Of a stretch of DNA of 64,000 bases, positions 56,419 to 64,000 are shown piece by piece; the stretch's first letter is position 1, and every line of letters starts with the position of its first letter. The notes beneath the pieces were generated by a model that saw only the letters and a list, made by a program, of their open reading frames with translations, was not told the origin of the DNA and did not search any database. This stretch comes from Schleiferilactobacillus harbinensis DSM 16991 (lineage in GTDB: Bacteria > Bacillota > Bacilli > Lactobacillales > Lactobacillaceae): the NCBI RefSeq assembly GCF_000425885.1, contig NZ_AUEH01000001.1:62001-126000 (forward strand), written 5' to 3'. A program made the translations under genes and the position numbers.

Positions 56419-59050
56419 GTGTTCATTAAAAAGAATCACACCCAACTGGCTGCTGAGAAGCAGACTGAATTAAAGCAATTGAGCGGCTACACCCAAGACC
56501 AAATTCTGGCCCAACTCCAGACCCGGCTCAGTGGGCTGGACGAGGCCGAAGTGGGCCAACGGCAATTACAATACGGCGAAAACACCGTGCGGTCCCAAGG
56601 AGCGCTGCCGGCGTATCGGGTATTGCTCGCCGCGTTCAATGATCCATTTGTCTATGTCTTATTGTTTTTGATGATCGTTTCGGCGCTGACCAATGATCGG
56701 GACGGGGCGATCGTCATGGCCATCATGATCCTGTTATCCGTGCTGATCCGGTTTACCCAAGAATACCGGTCCCAGAAGGCCAGCGCGGCGCTGACGAAGC
56801 TGATCCAGAATACCACCGCCGTGACTCGCGGCGGGATCACCCGGGAACTGCCCATGGACGCAGTAGTGCCGGGGGACATCGTGACCCTGAGCACTGGCGA
56901 CATGATTCCGGCGGATGCTTATTTGTTAACGACCAAGGACTTGTTTGTCAATCAGTCCTCACTCACCGGCGAAGCGATGCCGGTGGAAAAGCGCGCGCAC
57001 TTCGATTTATCCGAACTGTCTGACGAAGCGACGGCTTTTGACTATCCGAATCTGGTGTACATGGGCACTGATGTCCTATCCGGGTCCGGTCTAGCGGTCA
57101 TTTTGAAGACTGGGGCGGATACGTTCTTCGGCGATATTGCCCAGAGTGCCACCGAAGTGCAGGGTCCCAGCAATTTTGATACGGGGATGCGCCAGATCAG
57201 CCGTTTCTTGATCGGTATGATGCTGATTCTGGTACCGATCGTCTTTCTGATCAATGGCTTGACCAAGCACGATTGGTCCCAGGCTTTCTTCTTCGCGATT
57301 GCCGTGGCGGTGGGGCTGACCCCAGAGATGCTGCCAATGATCGTGAACAGCAATCTGGCGAAGGGTGCTTTGGCGATGGCCAAAAAGAAAGTCATCGTCA
57401 AGCATCTGCACGCCATTCAAAATCTTGGCGCGATCGACACGTTATTTACCGATAAAACGGGGACCATTACGGAAGACCGAGTCGTCGTCATGCGGCATGT
57501 TGACGCCTTGGGTGAAAAGGACGACTCCGTACTGCGGCTCGCCTATATGAACTCGAATTATCAAACCGGCTGGCGCAATCTAATGGATCAGGCCGTCATT
57601 GATTACGTCGCGAAACATAAAGAAGAATTAAGCGACATTCCCGATAAGCTGACGAAAGTGGATGAAATTCCGTTTGACTTTGATCGGCGGCGCCTCACGG
57701 TTGTCGTCGACAGCGGCGACCATCAATGGATGATCACCAAAGGGGCGTTCGAGGAAATGATCCACGTGTCTGACTATGTCTTGATCAACGGTCAGGTCAC
57801 TCCGATGACCGGCGCCTTGCACGACCGGCTGGTCCAGACCAATGACGCATTGAACCAAGCCGGCATGCGGGTACTGGCCGTGGCCTACCGGATGGATGTC
57901 CATGAGCAAAGTGTGTATGCTGTTGCGGATGAACATAACATGATCTTAGCCGGTTTTCTCGGCTTCTTGGATCCGGCCAAGCCGGATGCGAAGGAGGCCA
58001 TCAGTCTGCTGAATGACCACGGCGTCCACGTGAAGGTTTTGACCGGGGATAATGCCATTATTACCCAGCACGTTGCCCAGCAAGTGGGAATCGCCAATAC
58101 AGCGGTGCTCGCCGGCAACGATGTGGATGACATGGATGATCAAACTTTGACCAAGGCCGTCAACACCCACGATTTATTTGTCAAACTGAATCCGTTGCAA
58201 AAGGCTCGGATCATCAATGTGATGAAAGGGCACGGGCACACAGTGGGGTTCATGGGCGACGGAATCAACGACGCTCCAGCGCTGCGCCAAGCCGACGTGG
58301 GCATCTCTGTGGATAATGCGGCCGACATCACCAAAGACGTGAGCGGCATTATCCTGTTGGAGAAGTCGCTCCTGGTTTTAGAAGACGGCATCTTGGAAGG
58401 CCGGCGAGTTTACGCCAATGCCATGAAATATATCAAGATGACGATCTCCTCGAACTTCGGGAATGCCTTATCGGTACTCATTGCCAGCATTTTCCTGCCG
58501 TTTCTGCCGATGCTGTCGATCCAGCTGCTGGTCCAAAATCTGATTTACGATACGGCCCAGATGGCGATTCCCTGGGACAACGTGGACGATGAGACCTTTG
58601 GCCCAGCCGACACCATGGCGGGCGGAGGGGCTGTTCCGCTATACCGTGCTGTTCGGCCCATTATCATCGATCTTTGACGTCCTGACCTTCCTCTTCCTGT
58701 GGTTCGGTCTCGGCATCGGCGCCCACGCGGCCAGTATTCCGTGGCAGCACGTTTTCCAGGCCGGCTGGTTTGTGGAAGGGTTGTTCACGCAAACTCTGAT
58801 CGTGCATATTTTCCGGACGCGGCATATCCCCAGTCTAAGGACGCCGGCCAGCGCTGTTGTCCTGCTGTCGACGGCACTGGCTTTAGCCGTAGGCGGGTTG
58901 CTTGTCCTGACGCCGTTGCGGACGGCTTTTGATTTTGGCCGCTTGCCCTGGCATTTCTGGCCAATAGTGCTCCTGATTATCGCTGGGTATATTCTGACCG
59001 TTGAGATCAGCAAGGCCCTCTACGTCCGGCGAACCGGGGAGTGGTTGTGA
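56419..59050 (+). pseudogene. mgtA: MgtA/MgtB-type Mg2+-transporting P-type ATPase, frameshifted
   Basis: This P3B-type ATPase should import Mg2+. Frame one (56419-58677) carries an N-terminal cytoplasmic region, membrane pairs, LTGEAMPVEK in the actuator domain, the phosphorylated Asp in DKTGTIT (Asp345), MGDGINDAPALR, and helices up to QMAIPWDNVDDE. It then runs into unrelated residues and stops. The missing C-terminal membrane helices (GLFRYTVLFGPLSSIFDV to YVRRTGEWL) continue in the +1 frame to 59050. One extra base near 58591-58625 explains this. GTG 56419 follows AGAGGAG by 7 nt. It could be a real pseudogene, a sequencing error or, less likely, programmed frameshifting. Confidence 0.88.
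58591..58625 (+). other. Frameshift junction in mgtA
   Basis: Skipping one base after the GAT-GAG codons (58588-58593) gives DDE-PLAQPTPW-RAEGLFRYTV. In that reading the Leu, Pro and Trp line up with the MgtA family segment DExLxxPxxW, with the same spacing. Alternative junctions as far as the G-rich run near 58620 give the same length but lose the Trp match. Confidence 0.7.
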
Positions 59051-59068
59051 GAAATGTCCCGACCGCTG

Positions 59069-59097
59069 TTGGCAGGGCCAGTGCCATTCGCTACAAT
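59069..59097 (+). promoter_or_regulatory. Sigma-A promoter for the UPF0223-IMPase genes
   Basis: TTGGCA (59069-59074), a 17-nt spacer and TACAAT (59092-59097), about 40 nt before the UPF0223 gene. Confidence 0.65.
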
Positions 59098-59135
59098 GGA
59101 ACTAACGAAACGCACCACGAAGGAGTTCATTAATT

Positions 59136-59438
59136 GTGACGAAAGCGACGCACGAATATTCATATCCCTTGCGCTCGGAATGGTCCACGGCGGAGGTCAC
59201 CACCGTGATGGCCTTTTACAACGCGGTGGAAGAAGCCTATGAGGGCGGCACCGCCACCGCTGATTTGCTGGATGCTTACGCGGCCTTTAAGACCGTGGTC
59301 CCGGATAAAATGACAGAAAAACAGTTGGACGCCGCCTTCACGGAGGCGTCCGGCTATTCCCTGTACCGGGCCGTCCAAGCGGCGAAGCAGGCGGCGGGGC
59401 CGACCGTCCAGTTGACAGGCGGTGAGCAGCGTGGATAA
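59136..59438 (+). CDS. UPF0223 family protein
   Basis: This 100-aa soluble protein has the UPF0223 (YktA) hallmarks YSYPLRSEWSTAEV, VMAFYNAVEEAYEGG, LLDAYAAFKTVVP and the C-terminal ASGYSLYRAVQAAK. Function unknown. It starts with GTG 59136 after AAGGAG and overlaps the inositol-monophosphatase-family gene; these two often precede typA in Firmicutes. Confidence 0.88.
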   Translation: MTKATHEYSYPLRSEWSTAEVTTVMAFYNAVEEAYEGGTATADLLDAYAAFKTVVPDKMTEKQLDAAFTEASGYSLYRAVQAAKQAAGPTVQLTGGEQRG

Positions 59439-60219
59439 GGCAGAAACGGCGTTGCTCGCCCTGCGGATGCGGGATTGGGTCTCCCAGGCCGGGGCCCATA
59501 TCCGCCATCACATCCACGACCCGCTGCACGTCCAAACGAAGAGCAGCCGCAAGGATCTGGTGACGAATCTCGACAAACAGACTGAATGGGATTTAATTGC
59601 GGCCATTCGCACTGAATATCCCCAGGCTCAGATCATGGGCGAAGAAGGCAGCGGCGATCACGTCACGGATCTCAAGGGCCTAGTATTCTTTGTTGATCCC
59701 ATTGACGGCACCATGAATTTTGTCAAACAGAAATATAATTTTGCCATTATGATTGGCGCGTATATTGACGGCGCGCCCCATGTGGGGGTCATCCTGAACG
59801 TCATGCGGCAGGAACTGTACTGGGGCGGACCGCAACTGGGTGTTTTCAAAAATGAGACACCCATTAAAGCCGTTTCGCCGCTTTCCTTGGCAGACGGGCT
59901 ATTCGGAATCAATTCCGGCATGCTGGCCTACGACCGCTATCATAGCCATCAGTTATTCAAGACCAGTGCCGGGATGCGGATCCTGGGCAGTGCCGGCATT
60001 GAATATATTCAGCTGCTGGAAGGCCGCCAAGTGGCCTACCTGAGCCATTTGGCCCCCTGGGACGTGGCCGCGGGCCGCGTCATGGCTGAAACGCTGGGGA
60101 TGTCGGTGAGCCGTCTTGACGGTCACCCGCTTGATATGCTATCATCAGGCGATGTATTAATAGCGACAGCGCCGACTGTGGCTGACATCCGGGCCATCGC
60201 GCTGGATCAGCCCAGATAA
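59422..60219 (+). CDS. Inositol monophosphatase family protein
   Basis: This is a Mg2+-dependent, Li+-sensitive-type sugar or nucleotide phosphatase (about 265 aa). Metal-binding residues are visible in GEEGSG, DPIDGTMNFV (near residues 93-102) and PWDVAAG. The true substrate, whether inositol phosphate, NADP or PAP-like, cannot be told. GTG 59422 or the in-frame GTG 59431 is the start, overlapping the UPF0223 gene. Confidence 0.88.
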   Translation: MSSVDKAETALLALRMRDWVSQAGAHIRHHIHDPLHVQTKSSRKDLVTNLDKQTEWDLIAAIRTEYPQAQIMGEEGSGDHVTDLKGLVFFVDPIDGTMNFVKQKYNFAIMIGAYIDGAPHVGVILNVMRQELYWGGPQLGVFKNETPIKAVSPLSLADGLFGINSGMLAYDRYHSHQLFKTSAGMRILGSAGIEYIQLLEGRQVAYLSHLAPWDVAAGRVMAETLGMSVSRLDGHPLDMLSSGDVLIATAPTVADIRAIALDQPR

Positions 60220-60244
60220 CGGCAATTTGAGTTAGGCAGTAGGC

Positions 60245-60273
60245 AGAGACTGGTACCGAAGGGGCCAGTCTCT
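60245..60273 (+). terminator. Probable terminator before typA
   Basis: AGAGACTGG pairs perfectly with CCAGTCTCT (60245-60253 with 60265-60273). The T-run is poor. Confidence 0.5.
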
Positions 60274-60337
60274 TGTCATATGAACATCATTGTACCGCTT
60301 ACAACGCTGTATTGTTTCAGAAAGGAAGAAATGTAAT

Positions 60338-62188
60338 TTGAAAACTCGTGAGGACATCCGGAATATTGCGATCATTGCGCACGTTGACCACGGCAAAACG
60401 ACGCTGGTCAATGAATTGCTTAAGCAATCCGATACACTGCCCGAACATATGCACTTGGAGGACCGGGCGCTAGATTCTAACGCAATTGAACGGGAACGGG
60501 GTATCACGATCCTTTCCAAGAATACGGCGGTCCAGTATGGCAAGACCAAGATCAATATCCTGGACACCCCGGGACATGCGGACTTCGGCGGCGAAGTTGA
60601 ACGGATCATGAAGATGGTTGACGGGGTCTTGCTGGTGGTTGATGCCTATGAAGGCACCATGCCCCAGACTCGGTTCGTATTGAAGAAAGCTTTGGAACAA
60701 CATTTGACCCCGATCGTGGTCATCAACAAAATCGACCGTCCGGGCGCTCGTCCGGAAGAAGTCGTCGATGAAGTATTGGAACTCTTCATTGAATTAGGCG
60801 CTGACGAGGATCAGTTGGAGTTCCCGGTGGTTTACACCTCCGCGGTCAATGGGACTTCCAGCTTGGATTCTGATCCGGCTACGCAGGAACACACGATGAA
60901 CTATCTGTTTGATACCATCGTGAAGACGATTCCGGCACCGTTGGACAACAGCGACGAACCCTTGCAGTTCCAAGTCGCGATGCTGGATTACAACGATTAT
61001 GTTGGCCGCATTGGGATCGGCCGGATTTTCCGCGGCGCGATCCACCTGGGCGACAACGTCTCCGTATTGAAGCTGGACGGCACGAAGAAGAATTTCCGCG
61101 TGACCAAGATCTTCGGCTTCTTCGGGTTGAAGCGGGTCGAAGTCGACTCCGCTAAGGCTGGGGATTTGATTGCTGTTTCCGGGATGGAAGATATTTTCGT
61201 CGGTGAAACAGTCACGCCCCAAGATCATCCCGATGCACTGCCGATTTTACGGATCGACGAACCGACCTTGCAGATGACTTTCTTGGCTAATGATTCGCCG
61301 TTTGCCGGGCAAGAGGGGACCGAAGTCACTTCCCGCAAGCTGGAAGACCGGTTGAAGAGCCAGTTGCATACTGATGTTTCCCTGCGGGTTGAAGACACCG
61401 ATATGCCCAGTGCTTGGGTCGTTTCTGGCCGTGGTGAACTGCATTTGTCCATTCTGGTGGAAGAAATGCGGCGTGAAGGCTTCGAACTGCAACTGTCTCG
61501 TCCAGAAGTTATCTACAAAGATATTGATGGCGTGACCTGCGAGCCTTTTGAGTCCGTGCAGATCGACACGCCGAACCAATATGTCGGCAGTGTCATTGAT
61601 TCCATGTCCCAACGCAAGGGCGAAATGCAGAACATGGAAACGACCGATAACGGCCAGACCCGGTTGACCTTCATGGCACCGGCGCGAGGCTTGATTGGTT
61701 ACAGCACAGAATTCATGTCCCAGACTGGTGGTTACGGGATCATGAACCATACGTTTGCAAAGTACCTGCCGGTGATCAAGAACTGGACGCCTGGTCGGCG
61801 GACCGGGGCGCTGGTTTCCATTAACCAGGGCACGGCGACAACTTACAGCCTGCAAGGGGTTGAAGACCGGGGCACGCTGTTCGTTGACGCTGGGGTTCAG
61901 GTCTACGAAGGAATGATCGTTGGTGAATCCAGCCGGGAGCAAGATATCGGCGTGAACGTCACCAAGGGTAAGAATCTGACCAACACCCGGGCGGCCGGGA
62001 AAGACCACGCCGCTGCCATTCGGACACCGCGGTCTCTGTCTTTGGAAGAATCTATTGAGTTCTTGAACGAAGACGAATATTGCGAAGTAACTCCGAAGAG
62101 CATTCGGTTGCGCAAGAAGATCCTGAACACGTCTGCTCGGATGAAGGCTGCTAAACGAGCCAAAGTCGCTGCAAAAGACGATAAATAA
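60338..62188 (+). CDS. typA: Ribosome-associated GTPase TypA/BipA
   Basis: TypA is a translational GTPase related to EF-G that helps ribosome assembly and stress growth. The 616-aa protein has G1 AHVDHGKTT, the switch region with RERGITILSKN, G3 DTPGHADFGGEV and G4 NKIDRPGARP. Its C-terminal domain includes the TypA-specific RGLIGYSTEFMSQTGGYG region. TTG 60338 after AAAGGAAG gives MKTREDIRNIAIIAHVDHGK; the frame back to 60290 has no site. Confidence 0.95.
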   Translation: MKTREDIRNIAIIAHVDHGKTTLVNELLKQSDTLPEHMHLEDRALDSNAIERERGITILSKNTAVQYGKTKINILDTPGHADFGGEVERIMKMVDGVLLVVDAYEGTMPQTRFVLKKALEQHLTPIVVINKIDRPGARPEEVVDEVLELFIELGADEDQLEFPVVYTSAVNGTSSLDSDPATQEHTMNYLFDTIVKTIPAPLDNSDEPLQFQVAMLDYNDYVGRIGIGRIFRGAIHLGDNVSVLKLDGTKKNFRVTKIFGFFGLKRVEVDSAKAGDLIAVSGMEDIFVGETVTPQDHPDALPILRIDEPTLQMTFLANDSPFAGQEGTEVTSRKLEDRLKSQLHTDVSLRVEDTDMPSAWVVSGRGELHLSILVEEMRREGFELQLSRPEVIYKDIDGVTCEPFESVQIDTPNQYVGSVIDSMSQRKGEMQNMETTDNGQTRLTFMAPARGLIGYSTEFMSQTGGYGIMNHTFAKYLPVIKNWTPGRRTGALVSINQGTATTYSLQGVEDRGTLFVDAGVQVYEGMIVGESSREQDIGVNVTKGKNLTNTRAAGKDHAAAIRTPRSLSLEESIEFLNEDEYCEVTPKSIRLRKKILNTSARMKAAKRAKVAAKDDK

Positions 62189-62202
62189 TTTTCTGAATTT
62201 TT

Positions 62203-62245
62203 AGCAAGCCGTGTTTCCTGTGAGGGGAATGCGGCTTGCTTTTTG
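62203..62245 (+). terminator. Intrinsic terminator after typA
   Basis: AGCAAGCCG (62203-62211) pairs with CGGCTTGCT (62232-62240) across a long loop, followed by a T-run. Confidence 0.8.
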
Positions 62246-62283
62246 TTAAGTCCCGTTTAACCGCTAGGGCCAAGCGAACGGCG

Positions 62284-62292
62284 TGTTATAAT
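62284..62292 (+). promoter_or_regulatory. Extended -10 promoter for ftsW
   Basis: TATAAT at 62287-62292 with TGT before it (62284-62286). The ATG inside it (62291) is therefore unlikely to be the ftsW start. Confidence 0.6.
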
Positions 62293-62326
62293 GGACCTAT
62301 TCAATTTTTCGGAAAGGGTGGCCTGG

Positions 62327-63529
62327 ATGCGTAAACGGCTTGCTCATATTGACTACTTCATCTTGATTCCATACTTGGTATTGCTGGGGATTGGGATCGT
62401 CATGGTGTATTCAGCGAGTTCGGATATCATGGCAGCGGCTGGCAAATCACCAACAGCATATTTGAATCGTCAGACTATTTTTGTCATCGGCGGACTGTTT
62501 GCCGCGGCCTTGGGTTTTATTTTACCGCTGCGCCTGTTTGCCAGCGGCCGATTCGTCCGGCTGGCCGTGGGCGTCACGATGGCCATGTTGTTCGGTTTGC
62601 TGGTGATGGGCTATTTCCGGCCCGATTTGAAGGTTAATGGGGCTATGGCGTGGTTTGACGTCGGTTTCTTCAATGTCCAGCCGGTGGAAATCGCTAAATT
62701 GGTCCTGGTCCTGTATCTCGCCCGAATTCTTTCACGGCGGGAAGAAAAGCTGACTCGATTCCATGAAGCCGTCCGCCAAATTATTGCCCCCATGATCGTG
62801 GCTGGGTTAATGGCGATGTTCGTCCTGTTGGAGCCCGATACTGGCGGGATGGCCATTCTGCTCTTTCTCACGCTGTTGATGATTGCCGCTTCTGGTATTA
62901 AATGGTCTTACGGCGCCCTCATCATGGGCGGGGTCGTCGGTTTCAGCATCGGCGGTTTGCAGATCATGCGTTCAATTGATTTGCCTTGGTTGAAACAGAG
63001 TTATCAAATTAAACGATTGTTGGCTTTTTTCCATCCATTCAAATTGGAAAACTCCGTTGGCCGGCAACTGGTTAATTCGTATTACGCCATCAGCAATGGC
63101 GGCTGGTTCGGGGTCGGCATCGGCAACAGTATTCAGAAAAAGGGCTATCTGCCTGAACCGTACACGGACTTTATTATGTCGGTCATCACGGAGGAACTGG
63201 GTATCATTGGGGCGATCGTGGTCCTGGGAATCCTGTTCTTCCTGATCGGCCGGATCGTGCTGGTCGGAATTCGCGCCCAGTCAGCTTACCGCTCACTGGT
63301 ATGTTACGGGATCGGCGCCTGGCTGTTTGTCCAGACATTGTTCAATGTTGGCGGGATGAGCGGGTTGTTGCCCATTACTGGGGTAACACTCCCGTTTATC
63401 AGTTACGGCGGTTCCTCCATGCTGATGCTGTCGGCGGCGATTGGTCTGGCCATGAATGTCAGTTGTGTTGAACAAGTTGAACGGGAACGCCAGCAAGAAA
63501 GGGGGAGAACCAGTGCCCAAGCAAAATGA
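62327..63529 (+). CDS. ftsW: Peptidoglycan glycosyltransferase FtsW
   Basis: FtsW is the SEDS-family enzyme that polymerises lipid II for septal wall. The 400-aa protein has ten membrane helices, MVYSASS in the first, the conserved GKSPTAYLNRQ loop, the ALLEPDTGG-type segment (VLLEPDTGGMAILL) with the catalytic Asp, and PITGVTLPFISYGGSSM near the end. ATG 62327 after GGAAAGGG is preferred. FtsW rather than RodA is inferred from the typA-ftsW-ylbG order. Confidence 0.92.
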   Translation: MRKRLAHIDYFILIPYLVLLGIGIVMVYSASSDIMAAAGKSPTAYLNRQTIFVIGGLFAAALGFILPLRLFASGRFVRLAVGVTMAMLFGLLVMGYFRPDLKVNGAMAWFDVGFFNVQPVEIAKLVLVLYLARILSRREEKLTRFHEAVRQIIAPMIVAGLMAMFVLLEPDTGGMAILLFLTLLMIAASGIKWSYGALIMGGVVGFSIGGLQIMRSIDLPWLKQSYQIKRLLAFFHPFKLENSVGRQLVNSYYAISNGGWFGVGIGNSIQKKGYLPEPYTDFIMSVITEELGIIGAIVVLGILFFLIGRIVLVGIRAQSAYRSLVCYGIGAWLFVQTLFNVGGMSGLLPITGVTLPFISYGGSSMLMLSAAIGLAMNVSCVEQVERERQQERGRTSAQAK

Positions 63530-63797
63530 AGCCATTCCTGCACCGCGGACTGGGATCACCGTGTGGCTGTATTCGGCTAAACAGGCGCGTAAATTGCGCC
63601 GGTTCGGGCTCGTGTATTATGTGTCGGAACGGATGAAATATGCGGTGCTATACGTGGACAGTGAGGCGGCGGCCAGAACGATTCAGCAGCTGCAAAAGCA
63701 GCGCTTTGTGCGGAATGTGAGTGTATCCCCCCACGGGACAATTGCCACCGAGTATACGCACCAGCTGATTGGTGAACGGAAGGAAGACGATGACTGA
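63513..63797 (+). CDS. ylbG: YlbG family protein (DUF2129)
   Basis: This 94-aa protein matches the YlbG family: [37 protein letters not shown], then [17 protein letters not shown]. Function is unknown. GTG 63513 after AGGGGGAG overlaps the end of ftsW by 17 nt and its stop overlaps the rsmD start, so the three genes are coupled. Confidence 0.88.
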   Translation: MPKQNEAIPAPRTGITVWLYSAKQARKLRRFGLVYYVSERMKYAVLYVDSEAAARTIQQLQKQRFVRNVSVSPHGTIATEYTHQLIGERKEDDD

Positions 63798-64000
63798 TGC
63801 GGGTTATTTCAGGAGAGTTCGGCGGTCGGCGGTTGCAAGCTGTGCCGGGCAATAAGACGCGGCCCACGACCGACAAGGTGAAAGAGAACTTGTTCAATAT
63901 TTTGGGCCCGTATTTTTCTGGCGGTACTGTCCTCGATTTATTCGCTGGGACCGGCGGTTTGGGCATCGAGGCGGTTTCTCGCGGGATGGACGCGGCTGTC
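63797..64000 (+). CDS. rsmD: 16S rRNA m2G966 methyltransferase RsmD (partial)
   Basis: The visible 68 codons read [18 protein letters not shown], then [17 protein letters not shown] and the SAM loop [19 protein letters not shown], the standard RsmD N-terminus. The enzyme methylates G966 of 16S rRNA. The gene runs off the window edge. Its ATG overlaps the ylbG stop. Confidence 0.93.
   Translation, partial: MRVISGEFGGRRLQAVPGNKTRPTTDKVKENLFNILGPYFSGGTVLDLFAGTGGLGIEAVSRGMDAAV

Noticed and set aside
62291-62326. N-terminal extension of ftsW from ATG 62291
   Set aside because: That ATG lies within the TATAAT of the promoter; ATG 62327 has a correctly spaced site and gives the usual FtsW start.

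Overview
This window is a chromosomal core region of a Gram-positive lactic acid bacterium, most likely a fairly GC-rich member of the Lactobacillaceae. The genus is not resolved here; a Lacticaseibacillus or Schleiferilactobacillus type is a guess. The evidence is gene order (ezrA-nifS-thiI, radC-mreBCD-minCD, the Firmicutes dcw cluster running into divIVA-ileS, rpoY-rnjA, typA-ftsW-ylbG-rsmD), T-box and M-box leaders, strong Shine-Dalgarno sites and many GTG or TTG starts. No rRNA, tRNA, CRISPR array, prophage or insertion sequence was seen.

Layout. 1-4.6 kb: start of a minus-strand GAF protein, ezrA, and a cysteine desulfurase paired with thiI. 4.6-11.2 kb: rex, T-box-controlled valS, folC, a HAD phosphatase and radC. 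11.4-15.4 kb: shape and septum-placement genes mreBCD-minCD. 15.35-17.9 kb: a T-box leader with an apparent histidine specifier in front of a three-gene amino-acid ABC transporter, then a tiny antisense DUF4044 gene. 18-35.5 kb: DUF3397, then mraZ-rsmH-ftsL-ftsI-mraY-murD-murG-divIB-ftsA-ftsZ-sepF-ylmG-ylmH-divIVA and T-box-controlled ileS. This is the peptidoglycan precursor and divisome block, with an apparent MraZ operator at its head. 35.5-47.8 kb: a divergent cold-shock protein, a minus-strand TelA/XpaC pair, a nudix hydrolase, mtnN, a second cysteine desulfurase with DUF1831 and mnmA, a phosphoglycerate-mutase-family protein, a TPR protein, recD2 and an Eis-like acetyltransferase. 47.9-51 kb, minus strand: a lipid kinase, rnjA and rpoY. 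51.2-55.3 kb: an orphan membrane protein and a heterodimeric ABC exporter. 55.4-60.2 kb: def, a Mg2+-regulated MgtA-type ATPase with a frameshift, a UPF0223 protein and an inositol-monophosphatase-family protein. 60.3-64 kb: typA, ftsW, ylbG and the start of rsmD.

Most striking observation. Upstream of the MgtA-type ATPase, a strong promoter leads into an M-box Mg2+ riboswitch with a terminator. This is followed by a 28-codon ORF with its own ribosome binding site, encoding an acidic, proline-rich peptide that resembles enterobacterial MgtL in character. Hairpins follow that could link translation of the peptide to access to the mgtA ribosome binding site. The ATPase itself carries a +1 frameshift before its last membrane segments.

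Intergenic DNA also holds a modular family of long inverted repeats. Two copies share their ends but have different, perfectly self-complementary arms. A third, hybrid locus ties this family to a second, shorter hairpin family.
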